Origin: JADZGC01 sp964613485
GTDB lineage: Bacteria > Patescibacteriota > Saccharimonadia > CAILAD01 > GCA-016700035
DNA length: 64,000 bases
Direction of reading: 5' to 3'
NCBI GenBank assembly: GCA_964613485.1
Contig: CAZTHB010000001.1
Span: forward strand, 1-64,000
In this document: positions 1-7,973 of the stretch, one piece after another
Position numbering within the stretch: the first letter of the stretch is position 1
Layout of the letters: every line of letters begins with the position of its first letter
Made by a program: the position numbers and the translations under genes
Notes under the pieces: model-generated
The model's database searches: none
What the model was told of the DNA's origin: nothing
Seen by the model: the letters and a program-made list of their open reading frames with translations, nothing else

Positions 1-28
1 GTTTGTATGAAATAACTCTATTTTACTC

Positions 29-58
29 TTGAACTATCGCTATTATCCATAGTATGCT
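29..58 (+). promoter_or_regulatory. Probable promoter of the recombinase operon
   Basis: A TTGAAC (29-34) and a TATGCT (53-58) are separated by 18 bp, which puts the start of transcription near position 65. An imperfect inverted repeat brackets it: GAACTAT at 31-37 and ATAGTTC at 72-78. This could be an operator for a regulator of the integrated element. The -10 is not perfect and no regulator gene is visible in the window. Confidence 0.4.
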
Positions 59-92
59 ATAGCTATAAACAATAGTTCTAGAGGGTACTACT

Positions 93-230
93 ATGAACAA
101 TAGCGAGTCAATCAAAGCAGCTAACGAGCCACAAAGTGTTGATATAAGCGAACAAGAACGCCTTGAGCTACTTGCCGATACCCTGCTAGAAATAGCCTTG
201 GAGGAGAACCAGGATGAAGCCAGAAGTTAA
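93..230 (+). CDS. Small acidic protein upstream of the recombinase
   Basis: This 45-residue ORF starts with ATG seven bases after a GAGGG ribosome binding site (81-85). It overlaps the start of the large serine recombinase by 17 bases, so the two are probably translationally coupled. The product is rich in Glu, Asp and Ser with a leucine-rich helical stretch at about residues 20-40. I do not recognise a family. A tiny acidic protein before a recombinase could be a directionality factor or simply a leader for coupling, but nothing in the sequence decides this. Confidence 0.55.
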   Translation: MNNSESIKAANEPQSVDISEQERLELLADTLLEIALEENQDEARS

Positions 231-1923
231 CCGCAACGCCGTTGCTGCCATACGAGTTTCAACCACCAAGCAGGGTCGTGACGGAGACTCTCCTGAAGCC
301 CAGAAAGAACAAATCGATCGGTTTGCACTGAATAAAGGCATCGTTATTAAAAAGATCTTTGTCTTTATGGAATCGGCTAGCAAAGAACAGCAACCTATGC
401 AGGAAGCCATAGACTACTGCAAAAGCAAGAAAAATAAGGTAGACCTATTTATTATTAAGTCGATTGATCGTTTCACTCGTGGTGGATCCTTATCCTACGA
501 CCTACTCAAAAGACAACTAGACAGTTGTGGGATTACCCTGATCGACACTTATGGCGTGATTAGTCAAGAACAAGTCAACACCCTAGAGCATCTTGGGCAC
601 AGCTATAAGTGGAGCACCTACTCGCCCAGCCGCAAATCCGAGATGTTAGAGGCTGAACGCTCTAAAGATGAAGTCCGGGACATTCTCAGTCGTGTGATCG
701 GTGCAGAAATCCGCTACACCCAGATGGGCTACTGGATGCGCCGACCACCCTATGGATACATTGGCAAAAAGATAGAAACCCAGCACGGCAAGCGAACGGT
801 CCTTAGACCACACCCCGAGGAATCCAAGTTTATTACTAAGCTATTCGAGCTCAGAGCCAGTCGACAATTTACTGACAAAGAAATAGCTACCAAGCTCAAT
901 AACATGGGTTACCGAGGACGAACACAGTATCGCCGATCTAAAACAGACCACAGCCGTATTATTAGCAAGACCGAGGGCGCACTACTCGATGAGAAAAGAC
1001 TCTGGAGGATTGTCAGAAACCCTATCTATACCGGCATTATTGTTGAGAAGTGGACAAAATATCAGCCGGTAAAAGCCATGTTTGATGGGCTAGTATCGGT
1101 TGAACTATTTAACCGAGCTAACAAAGGTAAACGCACCATCATTGAAATGCCCGGTAACAAAATCGCTATTACTGATAATGTTGCCGCCAGAAACGCTACT
1201 CCGCAGGGTACTCGTAATAACGACTTCGCCTTTAAGCATTACGTGATGTGCCCGCAGTGCAACAAGCCGTTATCAGGCAGTACCTCACGTGGCAAAACCG
1301 GTAAATACTACTCGTATTACCACTGCGACAAGCGTGGCCACAAGTTTCGAGTCAGTAAAGAAGATTTGGAAACTAAGATATACAGCTTTATAGATGGCAT
1401 GACGTTCTCACAGGAGCGTATCGACAAGGTATTTGCTATTGTCCGAGAGAAATACGAGCAGCACATCGCCACCTACGAGGCCCAGTCGGCAGCACTTGAT
1501 GGACAGATTGTCTCACTTGAAACCAAAGCTAGAGAACTCACTAGAAACTTCGCAACCATCGCCTCATCAGCTCAAAAATACGTCAACGAGGAGCTAGAGG
1601 ATATAGATAAACAAATTAAACGTTTAGCGTTAGAAAGGACAAACATGGAGAGTAAAAAACCTATGGATATAGACACTGTTTTAGAGAGAATCAAGAAGTT
1701 TTCCGAAAACATTGGTCAGGCTATCTCCCAACAGGGGAGCAACATCAAGAAAGCCCAGCTTTTCGGGCTATTATTCAAAACATTACCAACCTACAACGAT
1801 TTAAGTTTCCGAAACCGAAAAACACCCCTTTTTACAGGGGTGCATCCGATCTTCAATCTACTTGCCACCGATAATCTACATTTGGTGATCCCACGGGGAG
1901 TCGAACCCCGGTTACCAGGATGA
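214..1923 (+). CDS. Large serine recombinase (site-specific integrase)
   Basis: A 569-residue member of the large serine recombinase family, which integrates and excises mobile elements through a covalent seryl-DNA intermediate. The N-terminal resolvase domain (about residues 8-150) has the RVSTTKQ motif with the catalytic Ser at residue 16. A recombinase domain follows at about 165-290. A zinc ribbon follows at about 345-375, with CPQC and HC pairs, and then a coiled coil (about 410-500). The last 30 or so residues are unusual because the reading frame runs antisense through a terminator hairpin and then into the 3' half of tRNA-Glu, stopping inside it. The C-terminus is therefore probably not conserved. 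The gene points toward the tRNA, which is the expected layout of an element integrated in the tRNA 3' end with the rest of the element left of this window. Confidence 0.93.
   Translation: MKPEVNRNAVAAIRVSTTKQGRDGDSPEAQKEQIDRFALNKGIVIKKIFVFMESASKEQQPMQEAIDYCKSKKNKVDLFIIKSIDRFTRGGSLSYDLLKRQLDSCGITLIDTYGVISQEQVNTLEHLGHSYKWSTYSPSRKSEMLEAERSKDEVRDILSRVIGAEIRYTQMGYWMRRPPYGYIGKKIETQHGKRTVLRPHPEESKFITKLFELRASRQFTDKEIATKLNNMGYRGRTQYRRSKTDHSRIISKTEGALLDEKRLWRIVRNPIYTGIIVEKWTKYQPVKAMFDGLVSVELFNRANKGKRTIIEMPGNKIAITDNVAARNATPQGTRNNDFAFKHYVMCPQCNKPLSGSTSRGKTGKYYSYYHCDKRGHKFRVSKEDLETKIYSFIDGMTFSQERIDKVFAIVREKYEQHIATYEAQSAALDGQIVSLETKARELTRNFATIASSAQKYVNEELEDIDKQIKRLALERTNMESKKPMDIDTVLERIKKFSENIGQAISQQGSNIKKAQLFGLLFKTLPTYNDLSFRNRKTPLFTGVHPIFNLLATDNLHLVIPRGVEPRLPG
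1818..1842 (-). terminator. Terminator of tRNA-Glu, inside the recombinase 3' end
   Basis: On the minus strand a CACCCC/GGGGTG stem (1823-1828 with 1837-1842, 8-nt loop) is followed by five T residues (1818-1822). It lies 40 bases past the 3' end of tRNA-Glu and is suited to ending its transcript. It also lies within the recombinase reading frame, on the opposite strand. If the element is integrated at the tRNA 3' end, this terminator would be supplied by the element. Confidence 0.75.
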
Positions 1924-1957
1924 GAACCTGGCGTCCTAACCACTAGACGATGGGACC
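1883..1957 (-). tRNA. tRNA-Glu (anticodon CTC)
   Basis: A complete cloverleaf folds on the minus strand. It has a 7-bp acceptor stem (one G-U), a D arm, a CCAGG/CCTGG anticodon stem with loop TTCTCAT giving anticodon CTC, a T arm with GTTCGAC, and a genome-encoded CCA end (1883-1885). Its 3' half is overlapped antisense by the end of the serine recombinase, so the tRNA is the likely attachment site of the element to the left. Confidence 0.95.
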
Positions 1958-2149
1958 CCATTAATAAGTGGGCTATTATTAAGATGAACATATTCTCTAA
2001 GAACCCCAAGAATATACCATGTTTCTCGAGGCTTTTCTAGCCTTTTGGCACCTATGCACCATATTTTTCCAGTGAAAACAATTCTTTACGCCCCACTCCA
2101 CGGAGCGTATCATGGATCTTAAGCTTGGGGTGAGAGAGTGACATGGAGG
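1958..2149. other. Intergenic stretch between tRNA-Glu and the nrd promoter
   Basis: No gene is supported here on either strand. The side next to the tRNA is AT-rich and must hold the minus-strand tRNA promoter; a TAATAA-like -10 near 1977-1982 is only a suggestion. The remainder shows no repeat or convincing hairpin that I can defend. Confidence 0.5.
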
Positions 2150-2179
2150 TTGACGCAGAACATAGTGTGTTCGTATAAT
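2150..2179 (+). promoter_or_regulatory. Sigma70-type promoter upstream of nrdAB
   Basis: TTGACG (2150-2155) and a perfect TATAAT (2174-2179) are spaced by 18 bp. Transcription would start near 2186, giving a leader of about 200 nt before nrdA. A second possible promoter, TTTACA (2245-2250) with TATATA 16 bp downstream, overlaps the first NrdR-like box and may be the regulated start. Confidence 0.7.
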
Positions 2180-2182
2180 GTT

Positions 2183-2263
2183 CGTAGTAAATATGTGTGC
2201 ACCTATGTTCCGGCAGGTCTAACGCAAAAAGTAAGCTAAAGGGCTTTACAGCCGGGTACTACG
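2183..2263 (+). ncRNA. Possible structured leader of nrdA mRNA
   Basis: CGTAGTA (2183-2189) can pair with TACTACG (2257-2263), closing a region of about 65 nt. Inside it a GTAAGC...GCTTTAC hairpin and the single-stranded motifs ACGCAAA and AGCCGGG are visible. The layout loosely recalls c-di-GMP-I riboswitches, but the conserved 5' part (GCAAACC) is missing, so I do not call that class. The 5' arm of the closing helix lies at the predicted transcription start, which weakens the idea. Confidence 0.25.
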
Positions 2264-2308
2264 CTATATATAGTGGCTATAGCGACTTAACACACGCTAT
2301 ATACACAC
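2259..2308 (+). promoter_or_regulatory. Pair of NrdR-like boxes
   Basis: Two partly palindromic 16-bp sites share the core CTATATA: ACGCTATATATAGTGG (2261-2276) and ACACGCTATATACACA (2293-2308). They fit the known NrdR consensus acaCwATATaTwGtgt and are offset by 33 bp, about three helical turns. This is the usual arrangement for the ATP/dATP-sensing repressor NrdR upstream of ribonucleotide reductase genes. No nrdR gene is in the window. Confidence 0.65.
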
Positions 2309-2386
2309 AAATAGTCATGAGGTGAGGGTCTTTAAGAGTGACTCGATACCGAATATTGTTCGCATAAAATTATGAGGAGGGTGGAT

Positions 2387-5302
2387 ATGCCATTTGAGCA
2401 AATAAAAAAACGGAACGGAAGTGTCGTTCCTTACGACAAACAACGTATTGCTGACGCGATTCTTCGTGCTAGCCTATCAGTAGATGGTGAAGTTGATGTC
2501 GAGCAGACTCTCGCGCTCGCTGAAGTCGTCACGTCTAACCTAGCTGCAATCTTTGAAGACCGCATGCCAGATGTAGAAACCATCCAAGATCTCGTAGAGC
2601 GCGAACTCATGCGCCAGAGTTTCTTTCAGACCGCTCGTAGTTACATTCTCTACCGTGAAGCACACAAAAAGCAGCGCGAAGCCAGTCAATCCGTACAGGC
2701 TGCAAAACTCGAGAAATCAGCCCTTAAAGTCACCCAAAAGGACGGGTCAACTGAGAACTTCAATGCTGACAAATTACGCAAAACTATTACTCGCTTCACC
2801 GATGGCCTCAATGTCGATATCGATATTATTACCGAAGCTGTAAAGACAAACCTATATGACGGGATTACGGTCGATGAGCTCTTCGACGCCATCGTCATGG
2901 TTGCTCGTGGTTACATCGAGCGTGACACTGACTACACTAAGCTCGCGGCTCGCCTCCTCCTCCACAAACTTCATCAACATGTCCTCGATGAGACTGATCC
3001 AGACAAGATCCCTGCGGCCTACCGCAAGATGTTTATCGAAAACCTCAAACGCGCAGTCAAAGAAAACCGCCTCCAAAAAGAAGTCTTGGACTTCGATCTC
3101 GAAGAATTAGCACAATACATGGATCTCGAACGCGATCTCTTGTTTGACTTCATGGGCCTACAAGTCCTCTACGACCGTTACTTCTTGCGTTCTGCCGGCA
3201 GCGAGGACATCATCCTCGAAACACCACAATCCTTCTGGATGCGCGTAGCTATTGGCATGAGCCTCAATGAAGCACCGAAGGACAAGAATGAATGGGTCAA
3301 GAAATTCTACGACGTTATGTCTATGCATCGCTATGTCCCATCAACTCCTACACTATTTCACTCCGGCACAACCTACCCACAGCTTTCCTCGTGCTACCTC
3401 AATACCGTCCAAGACGATCTCAGTGACATCTTTAAGGTATTTGCGGACAATGCCCAGCTCTCGAAGTATTCTGGCGGGATTGGTACCGACTGGACAAATA
3501 TCCGCGCCACCGGTGCACTCATCAAAACTACAAATGTTAGCTCGCAAGGCGTCATCCCATTCCTTAAGATCTCGAATGATGTAACAGTTGCCATCAACCG
3601 CTCTGGCAAGCGTCGAGGGGCAACCTGTGCCTATCTCGAAACATGGCATCTCGACATCGAGGAATTCCTTGAGCTGCGCAAAAACACAGGCGATGAACGT
3701 CGTCGCACGCACGACATGGACACAGCCAACTGGATCCCTGATCTCTTCATGAAGCGCGTACAAGAAGGTGGTATGTGGACCCTCTTCTCTCCAGACGAGG
3801 TATCCGATCTACATCACCTCTACGGTAAGGCATTTGAAACTGCCTATCAAAAATATGAGCAAATGGCAGACGAAGGCAAAATCGAAGTATTTAAGCGCAT
3901 CCCAGCTAACGACCTATGGCGCAAGATGCTTACGATGCTCTTTGAAACCGGCCACCCATGGATCACCTTCAAAGACCCCTCTAATGTCCGCTCACCACAA
4001 GACCACGTGGGCGTTGTACACAACTCAAACCTGTGTACCGAGATCACCCTCAACAACTCAGCTGACGAAACGGCTGTTTGTAACCTTGGATCAGTTAACC
4101 TAGGGCTACATATTAAGGGCGAGGTACTCGACCACGACAAAATCAAGGAAACCGTTACGCTTGCTATGCGTATGCTCGACAACGTGGTTGACCTCAACTT
4201 CTACCCAACCAAAGAAACCAAGTCTAGCAATATGAAGCATCGTCCAGTTGGGCTCGGCATCATGGGATTCCAAGACGCACTCTACCGACTTGACATAGAC
4301 TTCGCATCAGAAGCAGCTGTAGAATTTGCAGATATCTCAATGGAACTCATCTCCTATTACGCCATCTCTGCTTCATCGGATCTAGCAGCTGAGCGTGGGG
4401 CCTACGAAAGCTTTAAGGGCAGTAAATGGGAGCGTGGTATTTTCCCGGTTGACACACTGGACTTGCTCGAAGAAGAACGCGGACAAAAGATCGATGTATC
4501 ACGTGTCGGCCGTCTCAACTGGTCAACAGTCAAGGAAAAGGTTAAAAAGCAAGGCATGCGCAATTCAAATACCATGGCCATAGCACCAACAGCCACAATA
4601 TCCAATATCGTAGGCTGCTATCCGTGCATCGAGCCGATCTTCAAGAATCTCTACGTCAAAGCCAATATGTCCGGTGACTTTACGGTCATCAATCCATACC
4701 TCGTCGAGGATCTCAAGGCCCTTGACCTCTGGAACGACGAGATGATCAAGAAACTCAAATTCTACGATGGCTCAGTCCAACAAATCTCTGAAATCCCGGT
4801 GAATTTGCGCGATAAGTACAAGGAAGTATTCGAAATTCCTGCCGAATGGCTCATCCGCACCGCTGCCTATCGTGGAAAATGGATCGATCAAAGCCAATCA
4901 CTCAACATCTTCCTGCGCGGCACGAGCGGCAAGATGCTCAACGACGTGTATAGCCAGGCATGGAAGATGGGGCTCAAGACTACCTACTACCTACGTTCCC
5001 TTGCAGCCAGCCAAGTCGAGAAGTCCACAGTAAATACAACAGAGTTCGGCGACACCCACACCCGCGACTTCGGTACTACCACAGAGACCATCAGTTCGAC
5101 TACAACTATCGAAACAAAGGCCGATTCAGCCACAGCAACAGTGCTGGAAACCACAACCACAAGTGTAGCGACTGCAGTTGCACCCGAGCTCCCTTCTGAT
5201 TTACCATCAGACCTCACTTCAGATGCACCACTAGTTGCAAGTAACCAAGAGGCCCTCAAAGTCTGTTCGATTCTCGACCCAGACTGCGAAGCCTGCCAAT
5301 AA
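2387..5302 (+). CDS. nrdA: Ribonucleoside-diphosphate reductase, large (alpha) subunit, class I
   Basis: Reduces ribonucleotides to deoxyribonucleotides with NrdB. The start at 2387 is chosen over an in-frame ATG at 2372 because AGGAGGG (2375-2381) lies five bases before it, giving 971 residues. Two ATP-cone allosteric domains occupy about residues 1-90 and 105-190. The ten-stranded barrel carries the active-site cysteines in SSCYL, NLCTEI (thiyl radical) and AVCNLG. The C-terminal tail ends DPDCEACQ, the redox-active CxxC pair that re-reduces the active site. Between barrel and tail lies an unusual Thr/Ser-rich low-complexity linker of about 70 residues. It forms an operon with nrdB, 12 bases downstream, probably under NrdR control. 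Confidence 0.95.
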   Translation: MPFEQIKKRNGSVVPYDKQRIADAILRASLSVDGEVDVEQTLALAEVVTSNLAAIFEDRMPDVETIQDLVERELMRQSFFQTARSYILYREAHKKQREASQSVQAAKLEKSALKVTQKDGSTENFNADKLRKTITRFTDGLNVDIDIITEAVKTNLYDGITVDELFDAIVMVARGYIERDTDYTKLAARLLLHKLHQHVLDETDPDKIPAAYRKMFIENLKRAVKENRLQKEVLDFDLEELAQYMDLERDLLFDFMGLQVLYDRYFLRSAGSEDIILETPQSFWMRVAIGMSLNEAPKDKNEWVKKFYDVMSMHRYVPSTPTLFHSGTTYPQLSSCYLNTVQDDLSDIFKVFADNAQLSKYSGGIGTDWTNIRATGALIKTTNVSSQGVIPFLKISNDVTVAINRSGKRRGATCAYLETWHLDIEEFLELRKNTGDERRRTHDMDTANWIPDLFMKRVQEGGMWTLFSPDEVSDLHHLYGKAFETAYQKYEQMADEGKIEVFKRIPANDLWRKMLTMLFETGHPWITFKDPSNVRSPQDHVGVVHNSNLCTEITLNNSADETAVCNLGSVNLGLHIKGEVLDHDKIKETVTLAMRMLDNVVDLNFYPTKETKSSNMKHRPVGLGIMGFQDALYRLDIDFASEAAVEFADISMELISYYAISASSDLAAERGAYESFKGSKWERGIFPVDTLDLLEEERGQKIDVSRVGRLNWSTVKEKVKKQGMRNSNTMAIAPTATISNIVGCYPCIEPIFKNLYVKANMSGDFTVINPYLVEDLKALDLWNDEMIKKLKFYDGSVQQISEIPVNLRDKYKEVFEIPAEWLIRTAAYRGKWIDQSQSLNIFLRGTSGKMLNDVYSQAWKMGLKTTYYLRSLAASQVEKSTVNTTEFGDTHTRDFGTTTETISSTTTIETKADSATATVLETTTTSVATAVAPELPSDLPSDLTSDAPLVASNQEALKVCSILDPDCEACQ

Positions 5303-5314
5303 AGGATCAACCAT

Positions 5315-6349
5315 ATGAATGTCACCAAGACTACAACTCGTCCAGACGTAAACCAGCGCCGCATCATAAATGGAGCTGACGCAGATGTTATCCAGCTTCA
5401 CCCCATGAAGCATACCTTCGCCTGGGAGGCATATAATGCCGGTAACGCCAATCACTGGCTCCCTACTGAAATCACCATGATGAGCGATATCGAACAACTG
5501 CGTGCCGGCCGTTTAACCGAAGACGAGCTCAAGGCACTCAAGACAGTGCTTGGTTTCTTCACGACTGCCGACTCCATTGCTGCGAACAATATCGTCCTTG
5601 CACTCTATAAGCATATCTCGAGCCCTGAGTGTCGCATGTACCTTCTCCGGCAAGGCTATGAGGAAGCAATCCATACCCACGCCTATCAGTACATCGTAGA
5701 ATCACTCGGCCTTGATGGCGGCGAGATCTTCAATATGTACCGCGAAGTTGATGCTATTTACACAAAGGCAGAGTTCATCCTGAGCTTTAACGAGGGCATT
5801 TTTGACCCTTCGTTCAAGACAGGAACCTTCGAAAATGATCAGAAATTCCTCGAAAATCTCTGCGTGTTCTCGCTCATCCTCGAAGGTATCTTCTTCTATA
5901 GCTCATTTGCCGTCATGTTTGGCTTCCAGCGCCAAAACAAGATGGTTGGTGCAGCTGAACAAATCCAATACATCATGCGTGATGAGACTCAACATCTAAA
6001 TTTTGGCATCAAGCTCATCAACACTATTAAAGAAGAACAGCCCGAACTCTGGACGCCCGAGTTTCAACAGCGCATCATCGATCTTGTTCGCAAGGCGGCT
6101 GAGCTCGAGTATACGTTTGCGGCAGAGGTTTTCCCGCGCGGTATCTTTGGAATGAACGCCGATGGCTTCAAGCAATACATCGAGCATATCGCGGATCGAC
6201 GCCTACAACGAGTCGGACTACCAGTACAATTCAAGTCCGAGAATCCTTTCCCGTGGATGAGTGAAGCAATTGACCTCACAAAAGAAAAGAACTTCTTTGA
6301 GACTCGTGTCACCGAATACCAGACCGGCGGTACTCTCAACTGGGACTAA
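5315..6349 (+). CDS. nrdB: Ribonucleoside-diphosphate reductase, small (beta) subunit
   Basis: The 344-residue R2 subunit houses the metal centre and radical for NrdA. Putative metal ligands are seen at Asp86 (FFTTADS), Glu117 and His120 (EEAIHTHAY), a Glu in LILEGIFFY, and Glu/His in RDETQHLNF. Tyr124 aligns with the radical tyrosine (E. coli Tyr122), so this is a tyrosyl-radical class Ia/Ib type enzyme rather than a Phe-containing Ic form. The ribosome binding site AAAGGA lies eight bases before the ATG. It is co-transcribed with nrdA. No terminator is evident before the next promoter at 6389. Confidence 0.95.
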   Translation: MNVTKTTTRPDVNQRRIINGADADVIQLHPMKHTFAWEAYNAGNANHWLPTEITMMSDIEQLRAGRLTEDELKALKTVLGFFTTADSIAANNIVLALYKHISSPECRMYLLRQGYEEAIHTHAYQYIVESLGLDGGEIFNMYREVDAIYTKAEFILSFNEGIFDPSFKTGTFENDQKFLENLCVFSLILEGIFFYSSFAVMFGFQRQNKMVGAAEQIQYIMRDETQHLNFGIKLINTIKEEQPELWTPEFQQRIIDLVRKAAELEYTFAAEVFPRGIFGMNADGFKQYIEHIADRRLQRVGLPVQFKSENPFPWMSEAIDLTKEKNFFETRVTEYQTGGTLNWD

Positions 6350-6388
6350 GTAGGTCTATATACGAACGACTCACAATAATGCTCATGC

Positions 6389-6394
6389 TATACT
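6389..6394 (+). promoter_or_regulatory. Extended -10 promoter giving an almost leaderless mRNA
   Basis: TATACT (6389-6394) preceded by TGC forms an extended -10. Transcription would start at about 6401, only 2-8 bases before the possible start codons TTG (6403) and ATG (6409) of the next gene, which has no ribosome binding site. Confidence 0.6.
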
Positions 6395-6408
6395 GGGGTT
6401 AATTGATT

Positions 6409-7590
6409 ATGCGACTTCAAAAATCAAATACCAAACGCCATATCAAGATTGATGCGGATCCCACTGCAGCCACTAGCAGCCATCCGCACGAGCAGTTAGT
6501 ACGCCCAACCCACAAGCGGCTAGCCTGGGCCCATACACGCAAGGGCAAGATTATCATTTCTATCATCAGCCTGCTCATTATAGTGAGTGGAGCTACCTGG
6601 CTTGCATTTGCTCGACGATCATCACCTAAGCCTATGGCCTCCGGCTCACCCACCCCGAGTCCTACGCCAGTACCAACGCCTGTACTCAAAGAAGCACCGC
6701 TGACCGGCGTAATGGTTGCACCCGAGCTCATCACTAAGCCAGTCATGGGTGTCGTAATTGAAAACCTCTATCCAGACGCCCGTCCACAATCAGGCTTAAG
6801 CCAAGCTGGCGTAGTCTACGAAGCTCTCGCAGAAGGCGGTATCACTCGATATGTGGCCTTCTTCCAAACAGACATACCAACAGACATCGGTCCAGTCCGT
6901 AGTCTCAGACCGATATTCTATACAATGGGCATGGAATACAATGCGCCAGTCGCTCACGTTGGTGGCAGCACTGACGGCCTGGCGTTAGCACGTAGCGGTA
7001 GCGGATTTAAGGACATAGATCAATTCTATAATGGCGGCTACTTCCGACGTATCACGCAACGCTGGGCGCCTCACAATGTATATATTACCGGTGAATCACT
7101 GCAAAAACTGGTAGCAGATAAGGGCTGGGCAACCGCGCCGACCTTCACCTCATGGAAGCGCAAAGACGACAGTCCAAGCAGCAGTCCAACTGCCACCAAA
7201 ATAACAGCCGACTTCTCTGGCCCAGACTACGTCGCCACTTTTCAATATGACGCAAATTCAGACAGCTACCTACGTTCGACTAGGGGCCAAGCCGATCTTG
7301 ATGCCTCGAACGGCAATAAACAGCTAAACCCAAAGACCGTGATTATCCTCTATACACAGACATCGTCTGGCACGCAGCCAAACGGCAAGCCAAAAACCGA
7401 CATTGATATTACTGGTACTGGCAAGGCTGTCCTCTTCCAAGATGGAACGGCTATAGAATGTAGCTGGAAGAAAGCATCCGATACCGCCCGGCTTACTCTC
7501 GTAGACGCGAGTGGCCAGGAACTAAGCCTCAATCGAGGCCAAAGCTGGGTCAGCGTCCTTCCAATTGGCCGCCCGGCTACCTGGCAATAA
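6409..7590 (+). CDS. DUF3048 (YerB-like) membrane-anchored extracytoplasmic protein
   Basis: The 393-residue product has a basic N-terminal cytoplasmic part, one membrane segment at about residues 45-65 (KIIISIISLLIIVSGATWL), a Pro/Thr/Ser-rich spacer and a DUF3048 domain outside the cell. The domain shows VIENLYPDARPQSGL, EGGITRYVAFFQ and GPVRSLRP. DUF3048 proteins such as Bacillus YerB are of unknown biochemical function. The reading frame can also start at TTG 6403; I chose ATG 6409. The mRNA is predicted to be nearly leaderless. A terminator follows at 7613. Confidence 0.8.
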   Translation: MRLQKSNTKRHIKIDADPTAATSSHPHEQLVRPTHKRLAWAHTRKGKIIISIISLLIIVSGATWLAFARRSSPKPMASGSPTPSPTPVPTPVLKEAPLTGVMVAPELITKPVMGVVIENLYPDARPQSGLSQAGVVYEALAEGGITRYVAFFQTDIPTDIGPVRSLRPIFYTMGMEYNAPVAHVGGSTDGLALARSGSGFKDIDQFYNGGYFRRITQRWAPHNVYITGESLQKLVADKGWATAPTFTSWKRKDDSPSSSPTATKITADFSGPDYVATFQYDANSDSYLRSTRGQADLDASNGNKQLNPKTVIILYTQTSSGTQPNGKPKTDIDITGTGKAVLFQDGTAIECSWKKASDTARLTLVDASGQELSLNRGQSWVSVLPIGRPATWQ

Positions 7591-7612
7591 CTTTGTGTAC
7601 TAAAACAGAAAA

Positions 7613-7646
7613 CACCCGTCTCATATGAGAGCGGGCATTTTCTTTT
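7613..7646. terminator. Bidirectional terminator between convergent genes
   Basis: CCCG-TCTC pairs with GAGA-CGGG (one bulged G, ATAT loop) at 7615-7635. T-rich tracts follow on both strands, so it can end the DUF3048 gene on the plus strand and the small LPVTG gene on the minus strand. Confidence 0.75.
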
Positions 7647-7670
7647 CAGCTAGATCTAGCGCTTGAAGTT

Positions 7671-7835
7671 TTAGCGTGAGCGGTGAGTGACCGCGTAGCC
7701 AACACCCCATGCGACAAGAGCAGCAACCAACGCAACTGCAACAGTCACGATGATGTTACCGGTAGGACCGGTTACAGGAAGTGTAGCACCAGCAACAACA
7801 GCTGGAATGCTTCCACCTTTACCTGGAGTATACAT
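7671..7835 (-). CDS. 54-residue LPVTG cell-wall-sorting micro-protein
   Basis: The start at 7835 is set by AAGGAG seven bases upstream; a longer frame from 7946 would read through a promoter and leader hairpin. The protein has a Gly-rich N-terminus, an LPVTG motif at residues 19-23, a single hydrophobic helix at about 28-49 and a short basic end (His-Arg-Ser-Arg). This is the sortase sorting signal with almost nothing in front of it and no separate N-terminal signal peptide. Cleavage between Thr22 and Gly23 would leave a 22-residue peptide on the wall. A near-consensus promoter and a stable 5' hairpin point to strong expression. The sortase at 24558 is the likely partner. The function is unknown. 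Confidence 0.75.
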   Translation of the reverse strand: MYTPGKGGSIPAVVAGATLPVTGPTGNIIVTVAVALVAALVAWGVGYAVTHRSR

Positions 7836-7879
7836 AGTACTTCTCCTTACCGTAAAAGATATTTTATGTAATGTTCGAA

Positions 7880-7931
7880 CATACAAAACGAGGGCGGCTG
7901 AGATAATTCTCAGACTCACCCTCGTTGTATG
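7880..7931 (-). promoter_or_regulatory. 5' hairpin in the leader of the LPVTG micro-protein
   Basis: On the minus strand CATACAA (7-bp outer stem), CGAGGG/CCCTCG and an inner CTGAGA/TCTCAG form a long hairpin. Its base lies at the predicted transcription start. Hairpins at the extreme 5' end are known to protect mRNAs from decay, so a stabiliser is the simplest reading. Confidence 0.6.
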
Positions 7932-7936
7932 GTCAT

Positions 7937-7965
7937 ATATTAACAATTAATTAGTGATTTGTCAA
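7937..7965 (-). promoter_or_regulatory. Strong promoter of the LPVTG micro-protein
   Basis: TTGACA (7960-7965) and TAATAT (7937-7942) on the minus strand are separated by exactly 17 bp. The -35 lies only 8 bp from the -35 of the divergent GH6 promoter. Confidence 0.85.
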
Positions 7966-7973
7966 CTATTTAT

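Noticed and set aside
1791..2009. Minus-strand frame across tRNA-Glu
   Set aside because: It is a translation of the tRNA and its terminator; the GxxPRG-type sequence is a known artefact of tRNA regions.
2183..2263. c-di-GMP-I riboswitch in the nrdA leader
   Set aside because: ACGCAAA and AGCCGGG resemble parts of the motif, but the conserved GCAAACC side and a GNRA-capped P1b are absent, and the closing helix begins at the transcript start.
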